From assembly GCF_001642475.1 (NCBI RefSeq), contig NW_019173937.1:310001-374000 (forward strand): a DNA stretch of 64,000 nucleotides. Direction: 5' to 3'. A program made the translations under genes and the position numbers. Below the pieces are notes generated by a model. It was not told the origin of the DNA. It saw only the letters and a list, made by a program, of their open reading frames with translations, and did not search any database. Shown here piece after piece: positions 30,396-40,450 of this stretch (position 1 is its first letter; every line of letters starts with the position of its first letter). The DNA is from Fonsecaea monophora (Eukaryota > Ascomycota > Eurotiomycetes > Chaetothyriales > Herpotrichiellaceae).

Positions 30396-32438
30396 TCAGA
30401 TGGCCGTCACCGTCAGACCTTTTAGGTCATGCGGCTCTCTCCACCGCCGAAGGACTTGAACAAAGTCGTCAAAACCCCGCGCCCAAGCGCCCAGTCTCGC
30501 GAGTTTCCGCTGGGATTCGACTCCCTCGGCCGCGATGCGCAAAGCCTCCCCCTCACCGTTGAAGTAGCTCGGTGGACACTGTGCCATCGTCGCATAGACG
30601 TACGCACCAGCGGCGATTTGCTGCGTCCAATCTTCCTCTGCCTCGGCGGTGGTTTCGACGACAAAAGGATATTTTGTGCTTGAGGAAGCCTCGTCGGTCT
30701 GCGATTTGGCCTTGGCGGCGGCATCGACGAGAATGGAGGCGATGTGCTCGGACAAATAGTCCATGATCACTGTGATGTTGGGAGTGAGTCCAATTTGAGT
30801 CAGTCCAATGAAGAACATGTTGGGAAACCCGTGGGTCTGGACACCATGGAGCGTGGCAACTCCATGTAGCCACTTGTCGTTCAGCGACAGACCGTCCCGA
30901 CCATAGATCTCCATGTGGGCGCGACTTGCCGGGCTAGTGTTCAGCGCGACCTCGTAGCCGGTGCTGAACACGAGAAGATCGACTTCGTACTCCTCTCCTC
31001 TGAACACCAGTCCGTTCTCTGAGAAACTGTCCACCCCGCGGCCGTCGGTGTCGACAAGGGTGACGTTGGGCAAGTTGAAGGCATCGAGGTACTCGTCGTG
31101 AAAGCATGGCCGTTTGCACCATCCGGGATACCAGGCCTTGAGCTTCTCCGCCGTGGCTTTGTCTTTGACGATGTCGTCGACTCGGGCCCGGATCTTTTCT
31201 TGTCTCTGGAGGTCTATCTCGTTCATCCTTGCGACGTAAGAGGGAACATCCTCTGCCGTCCGCGGCACGTTCGGTCCACCCGTGAGGCTCGAGTAGGTGG
31301 GGAATTTCGTCCAAGCGTCCGCGACCATGTCGACTTCTGGTCGAGGTGTTGCGTCGGCGAGAAAGGCGCAGAAGTTCATCATCCTCTCCCTCTGCCAGCC
31401 TGGTTTTCTGCGCACCTCTTTCTCGAACCAAGCCCTGTCGGTCTCGGACTGGCCGCGCACGTCCACCGCCGAAGGAGTTCGCTGGAAGACATACAAGTGT
31501 TTGGCCCACCGTGCTAGGTGAGGTATGGCCTGCACGGCCGTCGCGCCAGTGCCGATGACGGCGACTCGTTTATCCTTCAGGTTGACGAGCTGAGGATCAA
31601 GTTCGGATCCGCCAGTATAGTCCCAGTCCCAGCGGGACGTGTGAAAGGCCTTTGGTCTGAACTTGTCCAGGCCCGGTATCCTGGGAATCTTCGGCCAGTT
31701 GAGATTGCCACCGGCCGCGATGGTCAAGCGGGACCGGACATTCAGGAATCCTTCGTGTCCTTTTCGCGTGGATTGGAGCTTGGTGGTCCATTCTTTGGTG
31801 CTTTCATTCCATGCCGTGCTGATGACTTTTACCTGGAACAGAGTCTTGTCCACGAGATTGAAATGTTGTGCCACGGCTCGGGCGTGCTCTCTCAGCTCAG
31901 TGCCGTAGGAATACTTGTTCTTTGGCATGTAATCCAGCTCCTCCAGGAGCGGCAGGTAGATGTGGCTTTCGACATCGCACATGAGGCCCGGGTAGCGGTT
32001 ATACCACCAGACTCCCCCATAGCCTCCTGCAGCGTCTACCATGCGGATGTCGTTGACGTCCACTCCCGACTGGATGAGGCGAGCCGCAACCAGCAACCCT
32101 CCGTATCCCGCCCCAAGAATCAGAATCTCGCAGCGTGAACCATCGGTGACGGAATTCAAACCGGGGTCGTCAGTGACCTCTCTAGCCCAGATGTCTTCCG
32201 AGAAGTTGCGATAGATGTCCGACGTGGCCAGATCGATGAACTGAGCATTCCCGTCCGACCTGAAACGTTTCTTACTCTCGGTCGCGTACTTTTGCAACCT
32301 GGCATCGACATCAGAAGCTGCCGGGTGGCCATTCTCGTGTTGAAGCTCTGTTGTTGTTGTTGTTGTTATTGCTGCGACCACCGATTTGGGTTTGACATCC
32401 TCTTGGGATAGGTTGACGGGCAAAAAGACCTCTGTCAT
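30396..32438 (-). CDS. Flavin-dependent Baeyer-Villiger-type monooxygenase
   Basis: A single exon of 680 residues. FAD-binding GAGYGG at 109-114 (ILGAGYGGLLVAARL); then YNRYPGLMCDVESHIY; the BVMO fingerprint region FRPKAFHTSRWDWDYTG (F-x-x-x-x-x-H-x-x-x-W); NADP-binding VIGTGATAVQAIPHLA; VFQRTPS; and CKRPCFHDEYLDAFNLPNV, FSTGYEV in the C-terminal part. The first position of the fingerprint Gly differs from the textbook pattern. The approximately 100-residue N-terminal extension resembles the large fungal cyclohexanone/4-hydroxyacetophenone monooxygenase-like group. It should insert one oxygen next to a carbonyl using NADPH and O2, giving an ester or lactone. Residues 25-30 are a Thr run encoded by an ACA/ACG-type microsatellite. 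Confidence 0.92.
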   Translation of the reverse strand: MTEVFLPVNLSQEDVKPKSVVAAITTTTTTELQHENGHPAASDVDARLQKYATESKKRFRSDGNAQFIDLATSDIYRNFSEDIWAREVTDDPGLNSVTDGSRCEILILGAGYGGLLVAARLIQSGVDVNDIRMVDAAGGYGGVWWYNRYPGLMCDVESHIYLPLLEELDYMPKNKYSYGTELREHARAVAQHFNLVDKTLFQVKVISTAWNESTKEWTTKLQSTRKGHEGFLNVRSRLTIAAGGNLNWPKIPRIPGLDKFRPKAFHTSRWDWDYTGGSELDPQLVNLKDKRVAVIGTGATAVQAIPHLARWAKHLYVFQRTPSAVDVRGQSETDRAWFEKEVRRKPGWQRERMMNFCAFLADATPRPEVDMVADAWTKFPTYSSLTGGPNVPRTAEDVPSYVARMNEIDLQRQEKIRARVDDIVKDKATAEKLKAWYPGWCKRPCFHDEYLDAFNLPNVTLVDTDGRGVDSFSENGLVFRGEEYEVDLLVFSTGYEVALNTSPASRAHMEIYGRDGLSLNDKWLHGVATLHGVQTHGFPNMFFIGLTQIGLTPNITVIMDYLSEHIASILVDAAAKAKSQTDEASSSTKYPFVVETTAEAEEDWTQQIAAGAYVYATMAQCPPSYFNGEGEALRIAAEGVESQRKLARLGAWARGFDDFVQVLRRWREPHDLKGLTVTAI

Positions 32439-33330
32439 TGTGAATTCGGATTAGGCTCTAACAGGGGGGCAGGAGAGTAAAGGAGAAAAAAAAAAGAGTC
32501 GATGGCTGTGCTGTGCTGTGCTGTTGCTTTGCTGTGTTCTTTTGCCTACCTGTGCGCTGTTTTTTTGGAACCTGTTAAGCCTTGTTTTTAATAGACCTGG
32601 ATGTCGGCCGAGGTATGGGCGCTGAGTGGTTGCTGCGAGTTTCTGACGACCCCACCGAGGTTTGAGCCACTTGTCCCGGCAGCGAGGACGCCGTGAAACT
32701 TTTCAGCATGTATTACTTGTATAGCACAAGTTTGCACAATACGGTCAACCTCGGTGTCTTTTAATTGTTGCACTTCGCGCGCGCTTTCGCTACCCGTCAG
32801 GTGAGGCCAGGTTGTCGTGCCAGACCTCCAAAAGGGAGTTCAGAAGTAACGTCCATATGCAGCGAATCAAGAAGTCAACAGACCCACCTTGAGACCCACT
32901 TCTTCTAGCATTTCCTCTTTGGGTGCAAAGTGTTGTATCGCAATCTATGTGGTCCTGGTACCGTGTTTCAATGTAGTGCAACAATGAAAGCGCTGCCCGA
33001 GAGCCAGGAAACTCCTGCGAGATGAAGTGGTGTTTGTTACAGACCCTTTCCCAGAACTGTGTGTGATATTGAAACATTCAGCGCGGGAGTAGAGGTGACT
33101 CTTTGTTTAGATGCTGATATCACACGGTCTGCAGGACAGGCTATACTTTAATCATTACGGCCACTGAAAGTGTGATAGCAATTAAGTCTGACCTGAGTCC
33201 GCGTTCAAGGTGTAAAGATCCCTCTGTTCATATCGACTCGCCTATTTGGTCATATTACACGTATCTCACATCATATTCCTCAGTTCAGAGGCGGAGCCAT
33301 TCCCCCTGAACGCTTGACTACAGCTCAATC
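32439..33330. other. Intergenic region upstream of monooxygenase
   Basis: 892 bp between the monooxygenase start codon and the stop of the regulator gene on the same strand. It holds the monooxygenase promoter. A GCTGT repeat lies near 32505-32537. No supported gene. Confidence 0.5.
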
Positions 33331-36176
33331 TACCCTCCGTGTCCCCACTGTATGTTCGTCCTCGGGATCGGCGAAATTCAATATGTCTGGTGAACCCATG
33401 AATGTGTTGGTCTCAAAATCCCACCCAGGCTCGTACCTAAGATTGGCATTGTAAGTCTTTCAAGTTAAACGTACAAAAATCTCAAGAGCAGTTTTCACGA
33501 GCTCAAGGATTTTCACCTGGGTGTAAAGAACTTACTGGCATACCGATTCTTGAAAGGCCATGGATGACATGCCATCGTCAGGGGGAAACAAAAAGTCCTC
33601 GGTGAAGAGTGAAATAATCTCAGTGTCCGAGGGGTCTGTTGACTGGTTGTGGCGTTCGCAAAAGACGTCTTCGACTGAGACGGACGTTGAAGGTTCTTGG
33701 TCTTGCATCGAGGAGCTCATCGGCCCGCCGTGCTGCCGGACGGTGCCGGAACTGCAGCTGGCCTTGTCCTTCAATTTGCGAACCGCCTCGCAAAAGATTT
33801 TGTGGGTCATGCTGGCGTGCCAGAATGTTTTGCCCATTTCGGCCATGATGGTCATACAGACCTCCAGTTGATAGGCGCTCATCTGTTTTCCCAGCCCTTG
33901 TGAAGATACAGAACCGTACAAATGCATCTGCATGGCGGGGACAATCGCCGTAACCCTAGTATTAACGCAATTAGGAGGTTGTTTCGGCGAATGAATCTGG
34001 TGGGGAGAGGGCGGCGCCTACAAGATAGAGTGAGCACGGTCCACAAGACCGGCTTGACTGAGGTTTGTCAAGATCATAGTCACTGCGGATGCCGCGGTAT
34101 AGATCTTGTTCAGGATTGTCGGACGCCACACCTTGAACTGATCTGGCGTCAGGTCGGAAGGAGAGGCAAAGAGGTACGGCCGGTACAGTGCTATATAGAC
34201 GGAACTGTGAAAGACCGGAAGCCATTAGTCATTGCAGCGTCGCCAAATCAGAGCTCGAGGCGGAGTTTGTAGGGGGCTTACTGCTCGATGACTTGTACTT
34301 GATAAGACACGAGCTGCACCACCGGGTCTTCGTCATCGGCCACCCCTTCCAGAGACATTTGTGAACACTTCTGAACCCTTTCTCGATCGTTTAGAATTTC
34401 GCTCGTGGAAGCCTTGGCTCGATTTGGCTTGTAATGTGTTAGGTGAATGCAGTCCAGGGTAGCACTCAGATGTAATATCTTGAGCCAGCAGCGGGCCAGG
34501 GCTCGAGTTCCGTTAGGTAGATAGAACCGCGCCTGAGGGGTATCGTTCCTTCCACAAAGTAGCATGATGTCGTCGACACTAGGCATGGGAACATTACAAT
34601 CTTGGAGGTGGATGCGCATAGGCCGTCCCATCCCAAACGAGATCCACGTCTCCCGAAAGTAACAGGACCACCAGATGAGCCTCCACAAAACATGCTGTGT
34701 CTGTGGTAAGCTCGAGGTCCTGGAAGACGGATTCTGCGTATCTTGGTGTATGCCGATAGAATGACAGAGGCTGATGGCGATGCCAATCCAGTACCAGTTT
34801 CCTGTGCGGTCTTCGGAGTCATTGAACCAATATGCGAGAAGAATGGTGGACTGGATCAAGATAGTCTTGTCGGTCTCATACTCGAAATTGTACAGGGACT
34901 AGGTGGAGACGAGCCGTCAGTACAATGATACTAAGAAGACCAGATCTGACAATAAAGAGATGCATTGAACAACCTTGGCTCGCTGGTATAGATCGTGCTT
35001 CATTGCTTTGCGTGACGTATAGCCAGCTTCACGCACAAGCTCGGGGTTCGCAAACTGGACATAGTTAGTACAGACTTGACACCGATAAAGAGTAAGAGAA
35101 CTGGTCTTACACTAGCGGCTGCAAAAAGCATACTCCATAATAGAAGTAGGTGCACTTGCTGCGCAGACTTTTGGTGATATTGAGTGAGGATGGTATGTGC
35201 ATCCACAATAGGGAGGAAGGGGTGCACGTAGTGGAAGTAGTGTTGCAAGAGCTTGTTAGAGACACTCGAGACTGGTAATGAGAAACAGCCTTTCGCTTTC
35301 AGAAAGGCCAAGTCATCGGGGGGTAGAGCACGTGCAGCAGCACGAGGAACCAGGTAGTGATGCTGATGCTCTGACTGACAGACATCCATCACAAAGCTCA
35401 GGACGTGTGGCTCCCCTTTTGCAAATGCACTATATTAGATGATACTCTCAAAGAGGACAGAGATACTAACTCACCAAGATAGAGCGGCAGGGCGGACTGC
35501 GCCCGGCGGTTATTCATAGCATCAGTATAGGCCGCTCCATTGTAACCTTCGTCGCATTCCTGGGCTGGCGTAACGCTACCCGGAAGACTTGTGCCATCAG
35601 ATGTCTCGACGTTACTTCCAGGCACCTCTGAGGGCGATGTATCAGTGCCTGTGGATGGTCGTGGAGGCTGAATTGTTTGGTACGACTGCTCTGACACCTC
35701 CCGAAGTTCGTTGACGGCGGCATTCTTAGAAATGTCGCTTGTCGGCGCGGACATTTCCATGAGATCGGACGTGTCCCCCGTCGATGCAGACTTGTCTGTC
35801 GGGACACGCTGCACTCGCCCCCTCCGATGCCTATCAGAGAGTACATAGTCAGACGCTTGAGTTAAAAACGAGGCATATTCAGCCGGGTTTGATGTCATAT
35901 CGACTTGGAGGGAGCAAGAAAATCGTACCCGCGAGCTTTTGTCGGAGGGACTATGCATTTTCTCCCGTCTTGTCGGCAGTTCCAGCAGGGAGGGCCGAAC
36001 TGTACAATGTTGCAACGGACCTTGCGCCCGTGACAAGACTCACAGGCTACCACCGCACGCCTGCGTGGAAATATAGACCCAGACGCTGTATCGTCCGGTC
36101 GTTGGGGAGCCCGGTCAGTCCCAGCAACGGGGTTCGGTGTTGAAGATTGTGCCTCATTATCTTCGAGAGTGCTCAT
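33331..36176 (-). CDS. Zn2Cys6 transcription factor with fungal-specific domain
   Basis: Eight exons: 36176-35929, 35830-35475, 35415-35111, 35054-34974, 34898-34282, 34204-34022, 33955-33536 and 33436-33331, giving 771 residues; every join keeps frame. The DNA-binding cluster is ACESCHGRKVRCNI...PPCWNCRQDGRKC (Cys 45-74, C-x2-C-x6-C-x8-C-x2-C-x6-C), followed by RGHRRGRVQR. The fungal transcription factor domain shows LPLYLGEPHVLSFVMDVC, YFHYVHPFLPIVD, FEYETDKTILIQSTILLAYW, DRTGNWYWIGIAISLCHSIG and LWRLIWWSCYFRE. It is placed between the monooxygenase and hydrolase, so it is the probable pathway-specific regulator. The exon 4 donor (GTTGTT) is weak, and the exon 6/7 join is the least certain. 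Confidence 0.88.
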
Positions 36177-37210
36177 CTTTGAGAAGCCCTTTGATGATGC
36201 TCAAATGAGCGGACTAGGATTTGTCAGAAGCGGGCCTCAAGCAGTATTCACGCCCAAAAAATGGACGCTGAAAGCCATACCAGGTGTGCAAAGTGTTTTT
36301 CGCTTCTCATCAAGAGTCCCAATCTCAAAGAATTGACTCTACACCTTGGACGGACTGGCGGCACTCTCAAGACATCCCGTGCGACCAATACGATCGCTGG
36401 CCTTACTGAAGCGAATAGCTCCACGATGTATTGTGCGAGGACCCTTGTCTGGGTTGTTAGTGACTTGTATACAGGTCTAGGTCTCCTGCAGGATCCCGCC
36501 ATCACACCACCACCCTCGCATACCCGTGGAAGTCAGTACAGGCACAACCAGTCCTCCGCAAGACCCCCGCCCTCCGCACCCCCGCACCCAATTCCCTTTC
36601 TCTTGAACTCCGAGATGCGATGTCCTCGGTAGAGAAAAAGGTTAATAGGTCTTGGGAAGGAGGCCCCAGGAGGTGGGGGTGGGGACGGGGGGATAATCAG
36701 CCAATCCAAGCAGTTACCGAGTCTTCATGGCTTCGTTGAAGCCCTTCGACTTCAGAACGGTGTATCACGAGGGAGCTGTTTGTTGGGTCCTTTGTGGCCG
36801 AGAACACAGCGATGACGCAGCCTTTGAGCTCTATTCACTGAGTCAAGTCTCGAACTTCGGCTTTATCGATGCTCCTTGAGGGCTGGTCCCCCGCGCAATC
36901 GATAGACGCAGTCTCCTGGGTCCTTTGACTTTAAGGAGGTTAGGAGTTTTTGGCTTTGAGTAAACACGAGAACCCTCACTGAATAAAAGAGTAGGGAGGT
37001 CTAACTGGGGAGGTTGAGGCCAAGTATACTCTTCATCAGGGTAGATGCTCGCAATGGTGGCATCAGGAACGAACAGTGATTTCTATATGCCTTTATACAA
37101 GCTCTTGGGAGTTGATGCCGTGGATACCGTAGCTTGTAGCACCATATTCAGTTTTGTGAAAGGCACTGTCTATCTGTGACCCTGGACAAGTTCAATTCGG
37201 CCAACACAGC
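36177..37210. other. Intergenic region upstream of the cluster regulator
   Basis: 1.03 kb between the regulator's start codon and the stop of the hydrolase gene on the same strand; contains the regulator promoter. A C-rich stretch near 36505-36595 and a G-rich stretch near 36655-36695 are visible. No supported gene. Confidence 0.5.
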
Positions 37211-38110
37211 TTACTGAAGCTTTGCAGCAATCCAACGACCAATCTCGGTCACCGTCTCCGTTGCCTCAGGAGCTCGACCAACCATAAAATGGTAGTCGTG
37301 CTGCATTTCAGGTGCCACTTGAAGCGTCACGTCAACTCCAACTGCCTTCGCTTTCTCGGCCAACGTAAGTGCATCACTCAGCAGAGTATCCCACCCGCCG
37401 GCCGAGACAAAGAGAGGTGGCGCCCCCGTAAAGTCTCCGTACAAGGGGTTTGCAAATGGGTTCTTGGGCGATGTCCCCTGGCAGTAGAGTGCCGTGGAAG
37501 CTGTCGCAAGGCCGGCGAGAGCATCGTGCTCGAAATTGAATTGTCGCGATTCGCCCAGGTTCTCCATGTCAAGCCATGGCGACAAGAGGGCGGCCGCCCC
37601 GGGAAATGGAAGCCCCTGTTCCTTCAGCTTCAACAGCAGGGCAGCCGTTAAATTGGCACCTGCAGAGTCTCCTGCTACTGCAATCCGCGACGGCTTGAAT
37701 CCTTGATCCAGGACCCATTTGTATGTCGCGAGGCAGTCCTCCAACCCCGCTGGAAACGGATCCTCGGGAACAAGTCGATAATCTGGCAAAAGTGCAACGC
37801 AAGATGCGACTTTGGCTAGATGTCCAGCAAGTTTCCGGTGACTCGAGGGAGATCCTCCGGTCCCAGCTCCACCGTGCAGATAAAGGATGATGTGGGAGGG
37901 GTCTGCAGATGCTGGTCTGCACCATATAGCTGGCCCGATGGAGCCAGGGCATTGGACTTCTTCGTACGTCACTTCCGTAGGCTCGCTGGCAAGCGAACCA
38001 AAAGATTCAATGAACAATCGGCCTTCGCGGGCCGACATATTTGGATTCTCCATCATTCTTTGTCTGGCAAAGCCGAAGACATCAACGATGGCCTGAGACT
38101 CGGGCGACAT
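37211..38110 (-). CDS. Alpha/beta hydrolase (fold-3 / HSL-like esterase)
   Basis: 299 residues from the ATG at 38110; the in-frame extension upstream starts only at TTG and is not used. Family marks: oxyanion-hole HGGAGTGG (79-86), DYRLVPEDPFPAGLEDCL, nucleophile GDSAG (Ser 149), LLSPWLDM, the acidic residue in GGWDTLLSDA, and the His in MQHDYHFM. This is the hormone-sensitive-lipase-like family that includes bacterial epsilon-lactone hydrolases. It should hydrolyse a small ester or lactone. With a Baeyer-Villiger enzyme in the same cluster, cleavage of that enzyme's ester/lactone product is the natural inference. It is divergent from a second SDR gene with 475 bp between starts. Confidence 0.92.
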   Translation of the reverse strand: MSPESQAIVDVFGFARQRMMENPNMSAREGRLFIESFGSLASEPTEVTYEEVQCPGSIGPAIWCRPASADPSHIILYLHGGAGTGGSPSSHRKLAGHLAKVASCVALLPDYRLVPEDPFPAGLEDCLATYKWVLDQGFKPSRIAVAGDSAGANLTAALLLKLKEQGLPFPGAAALLSPWLDMENLGESRQFNFEHDALAGLATASTALYCQGTSPKNPFANPLYGDFTGAPPLFVSAGGWDTLLSDALTLAEKAKAVGVDVTLQVAPEMQHDYHFMVGRAPEATETVTEIGRWIAAKLQ

Positions 38111-38585
38111 GATGACAGAGTTGAGGATAGCTTGTAAGGCTAGAAGTGGAATTGAACTGGTGACTTGTTTCTTCGGACTCACAGAATGCAAGAACTACGA
38201 CCTTGATATATCATTGTTTGTTTTATGCTTGGGTGAACAAGATGCGCTGCCTCGGTGGAGACTCATATTCACCTCGGCCAGTTGTTCTACTGACTCGAAT
38301 AATGAAAAAAGGGCTCCCGAACCATGTGAACGAGTGATCTTGCAGTGCTCGACTCCCATCTAACCCTAATCCTGCCCCAATTGGCTCGCGGGCCAAACTT
38401 TGTAGCTCGGTTAGCCTTGCACGACTCCAGATTTGATGCAGCATAAAATGCAGTCATAAACTTGGGCTTGGACGTGCCGTGTATTTCTGAATCGAGTTGT
38501 CTAATGGTCAGTGTCCTTTTGGCAGTATTAGTATCACGTTGAGGTATATTTTCCACGAGATCTGCCACTTTGCAATTCACAGAGC
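38111..38585. promoter_or_regulatory. Divergent promoter, hydrolase / second SDR
   Basis: 475 bp between the two start codons of a divergent pair in the cluster; expected to control both. No operator was assigned. Confidence 0.45.
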
Positions 38586-39675
38586 ATGGCTTCCGATGGC
38601 AACCGAACCGCGTTGGTTACTGGAGGTGGTAAGGACTAATATTCTCCTTAATGAATCTTTAGCATTGACATTATTCATTGTAGCATCCGGCCTGGGCCTT
38701 ACTGTCGTAAAGCATCTATTGCAGCACCAGTGGAATGTGACCATCTTCGACTTTGATGCCACCGCGGGGAAACGGGAGGCCACTCGGCTCGGAGAGAGAG
38801 TGCTGTTCATCCAGGGCGACGTGACAGACTACCAGAGCCAGGCAAGGGCCTTCCACGACACGTTTGAGAAATGGGGTCGAATCGACTTAGGTGCGTAGGA
38901 CCTTAACACTACAAATGGAGATCCAGACTCACATACAGTCCCTGCTCAGTCTTTGCCAACGCGGTGAGATTATTGTCTGCACTCTTTCTCACGTCATATC
39001 CCGAGGAGTCTAACTGTATTTCAGGGCATATCGGAACGGGAAGAATTCGCACCAGCAGCAGCACAACCAGAGGCGACTGAATCGACTACGCCCGATACAT
39101 CTGTGATTGACGTTTGTCTCGTAGGGGTTATATACTCCGCAAAGCTTGCGCTACAATACTTCCGGAAAAGGCCTTCGAGTTATGGAAGGCTCGTGGTCAC
39201 CAGTAGCCAAGCAGGCATATACTCCTCCGACACACACCCGCTGTACAGCGCGGCGAAATTTGGGGTCAGTTGGTCTTTTTTCCGGTACCGTTCTGGACGA
39301 CTGACTTGCTAGGCTGTTGCATTTGTTCGAGGATTGTCCAAGAGACTGCGGAAATCTGGCGAAAACATCACCGCCAACGTGATATGTCCCGGGCTCGTGG
39401 ATACTCCAATGACTGCAGGACCATTCATCGACAACGCTCCAGCGGAGATGGTTGTTCCTCCCTCGTTGGTTGTGCAGGTCATCCAAAGCTTTCTTGACGA
39501 CGAGTCCATCACTGGCCAAGCCGTGGAGATAAGTGGCAGTGAGCTCATCTACCGGACGGATCCCGAGTACGCGAATGCTGCCGCTGAATACGTGTTGGGA
39601 GGTGGTTACAGCAAAGACACTTCTCCAGAAGACCTCATCAAGTTCAGTCAAAGGTCGGCACAGCCTAGGGCATGA
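38586..39675 (+). CDS. Short-chain dehydrogenase/reductase (15-PGDH-like SDR)
   Basis: Five exons, 38586-38628, 38684-38890, 38950-38963, 39025-39264 and 39313-39675, give 288 residues. Exon 3 is a 14-nt micro-exon that encodes the VFANA of the conserved FANAG motif. The joins give TGGASGLGL (cofactor loop), FDFDATAGK (Asp favouring NAD), VFANAGIS, VTSSQAG (catalytic Ser), YSAAKFG|AVAFVRG (Tyr and Lys) and NVICPGLVDTPM. Length and tail with ELIYRTDPEYANAAAEYVLG resemble fungal SDRs related to 15-hydroxyprostaglandin dehydrogenase. It should oxidise a hydroxyl or reduce a carbonyl. Its place beside the hydrolase suggests oxidation of the alcohol released by ester cleavage, which is inference. 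Confidence 0.9.
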
Positions 39676-40450
39676 CGATGAGATTCAGGAAGAGCAAGGC
39701 CATCAGATCCTTTGGACGAGATGACATGGGAGACTGCTGTGCATCTCAAACAATAGGGGAGGTAGGTATTTTTTGGCCTAGATACATAGTTAGCCTTCAC
39801 AATGGATTACTAGAGGCTTTCCCTGCTCGTCAACTAGGACCATAAAAATCAGACATGGACAGTACATGGTGTTTTCGAGCTTGCATTGAATTGGTAACGA
39901 AAATGCTCCAAGGTACCAGTGTTAGATCAGTCAGGTGCCTCAGACAGCCAGGTGGGACAAGCAAGCACAGACAAAAGTGTTGCTCCAGCGGACCAATGAG
40001 AACACGCACCTCGGTCCGGGTGTGCGCAGTTACGAGGCAGGCAACGGGGTTAGTCAGAATCCTGGGGAAATGTGGAGCCCCAGGATCTTTTCCGTTCAGT
40101 CGGGACGCTGGAACTCCACATGTTCTGGCCAAGCACTACATGATATTGGCCCAATTACACTTTAACAATGCAGGGAAGCGAGCGATGGCCCTAGACAGTC
40201 CCTGATGCCGAGACCGAGGTCGTCTCTCAACACTAGTAGAGACTGCAGCGTCTGTAGCATCGATATATACAGCACTTGAGACGCTGGGAAGCTGGCAGAA
40301 GGTCTGTATGAACCACTCCTCCTCACCCAGGAACTGAATCCTGCTCGGCCATAAAGGTTCGATACTCCCTCGAAGCTATCAAGGCCATCAAAACATTACA
40401 TTCCCCATCACCCTGAGACAACCCTCACAGCCTGAACCTCAGTCAAGCTC
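39676..40450. other. Promoter region of the cluster MFS pump
   Basis: 775 bp between two same-strand genes. No ORF with recognisable content; presumed 3' UTR of the SDR and promoter of the transporter. Confidence 0.5.

Noticed and set aside
31518..32138. 206-codon antisense frame over the monooxygenase
   Set aside because: No domain; the opposite strand encodes a complete BVMO.
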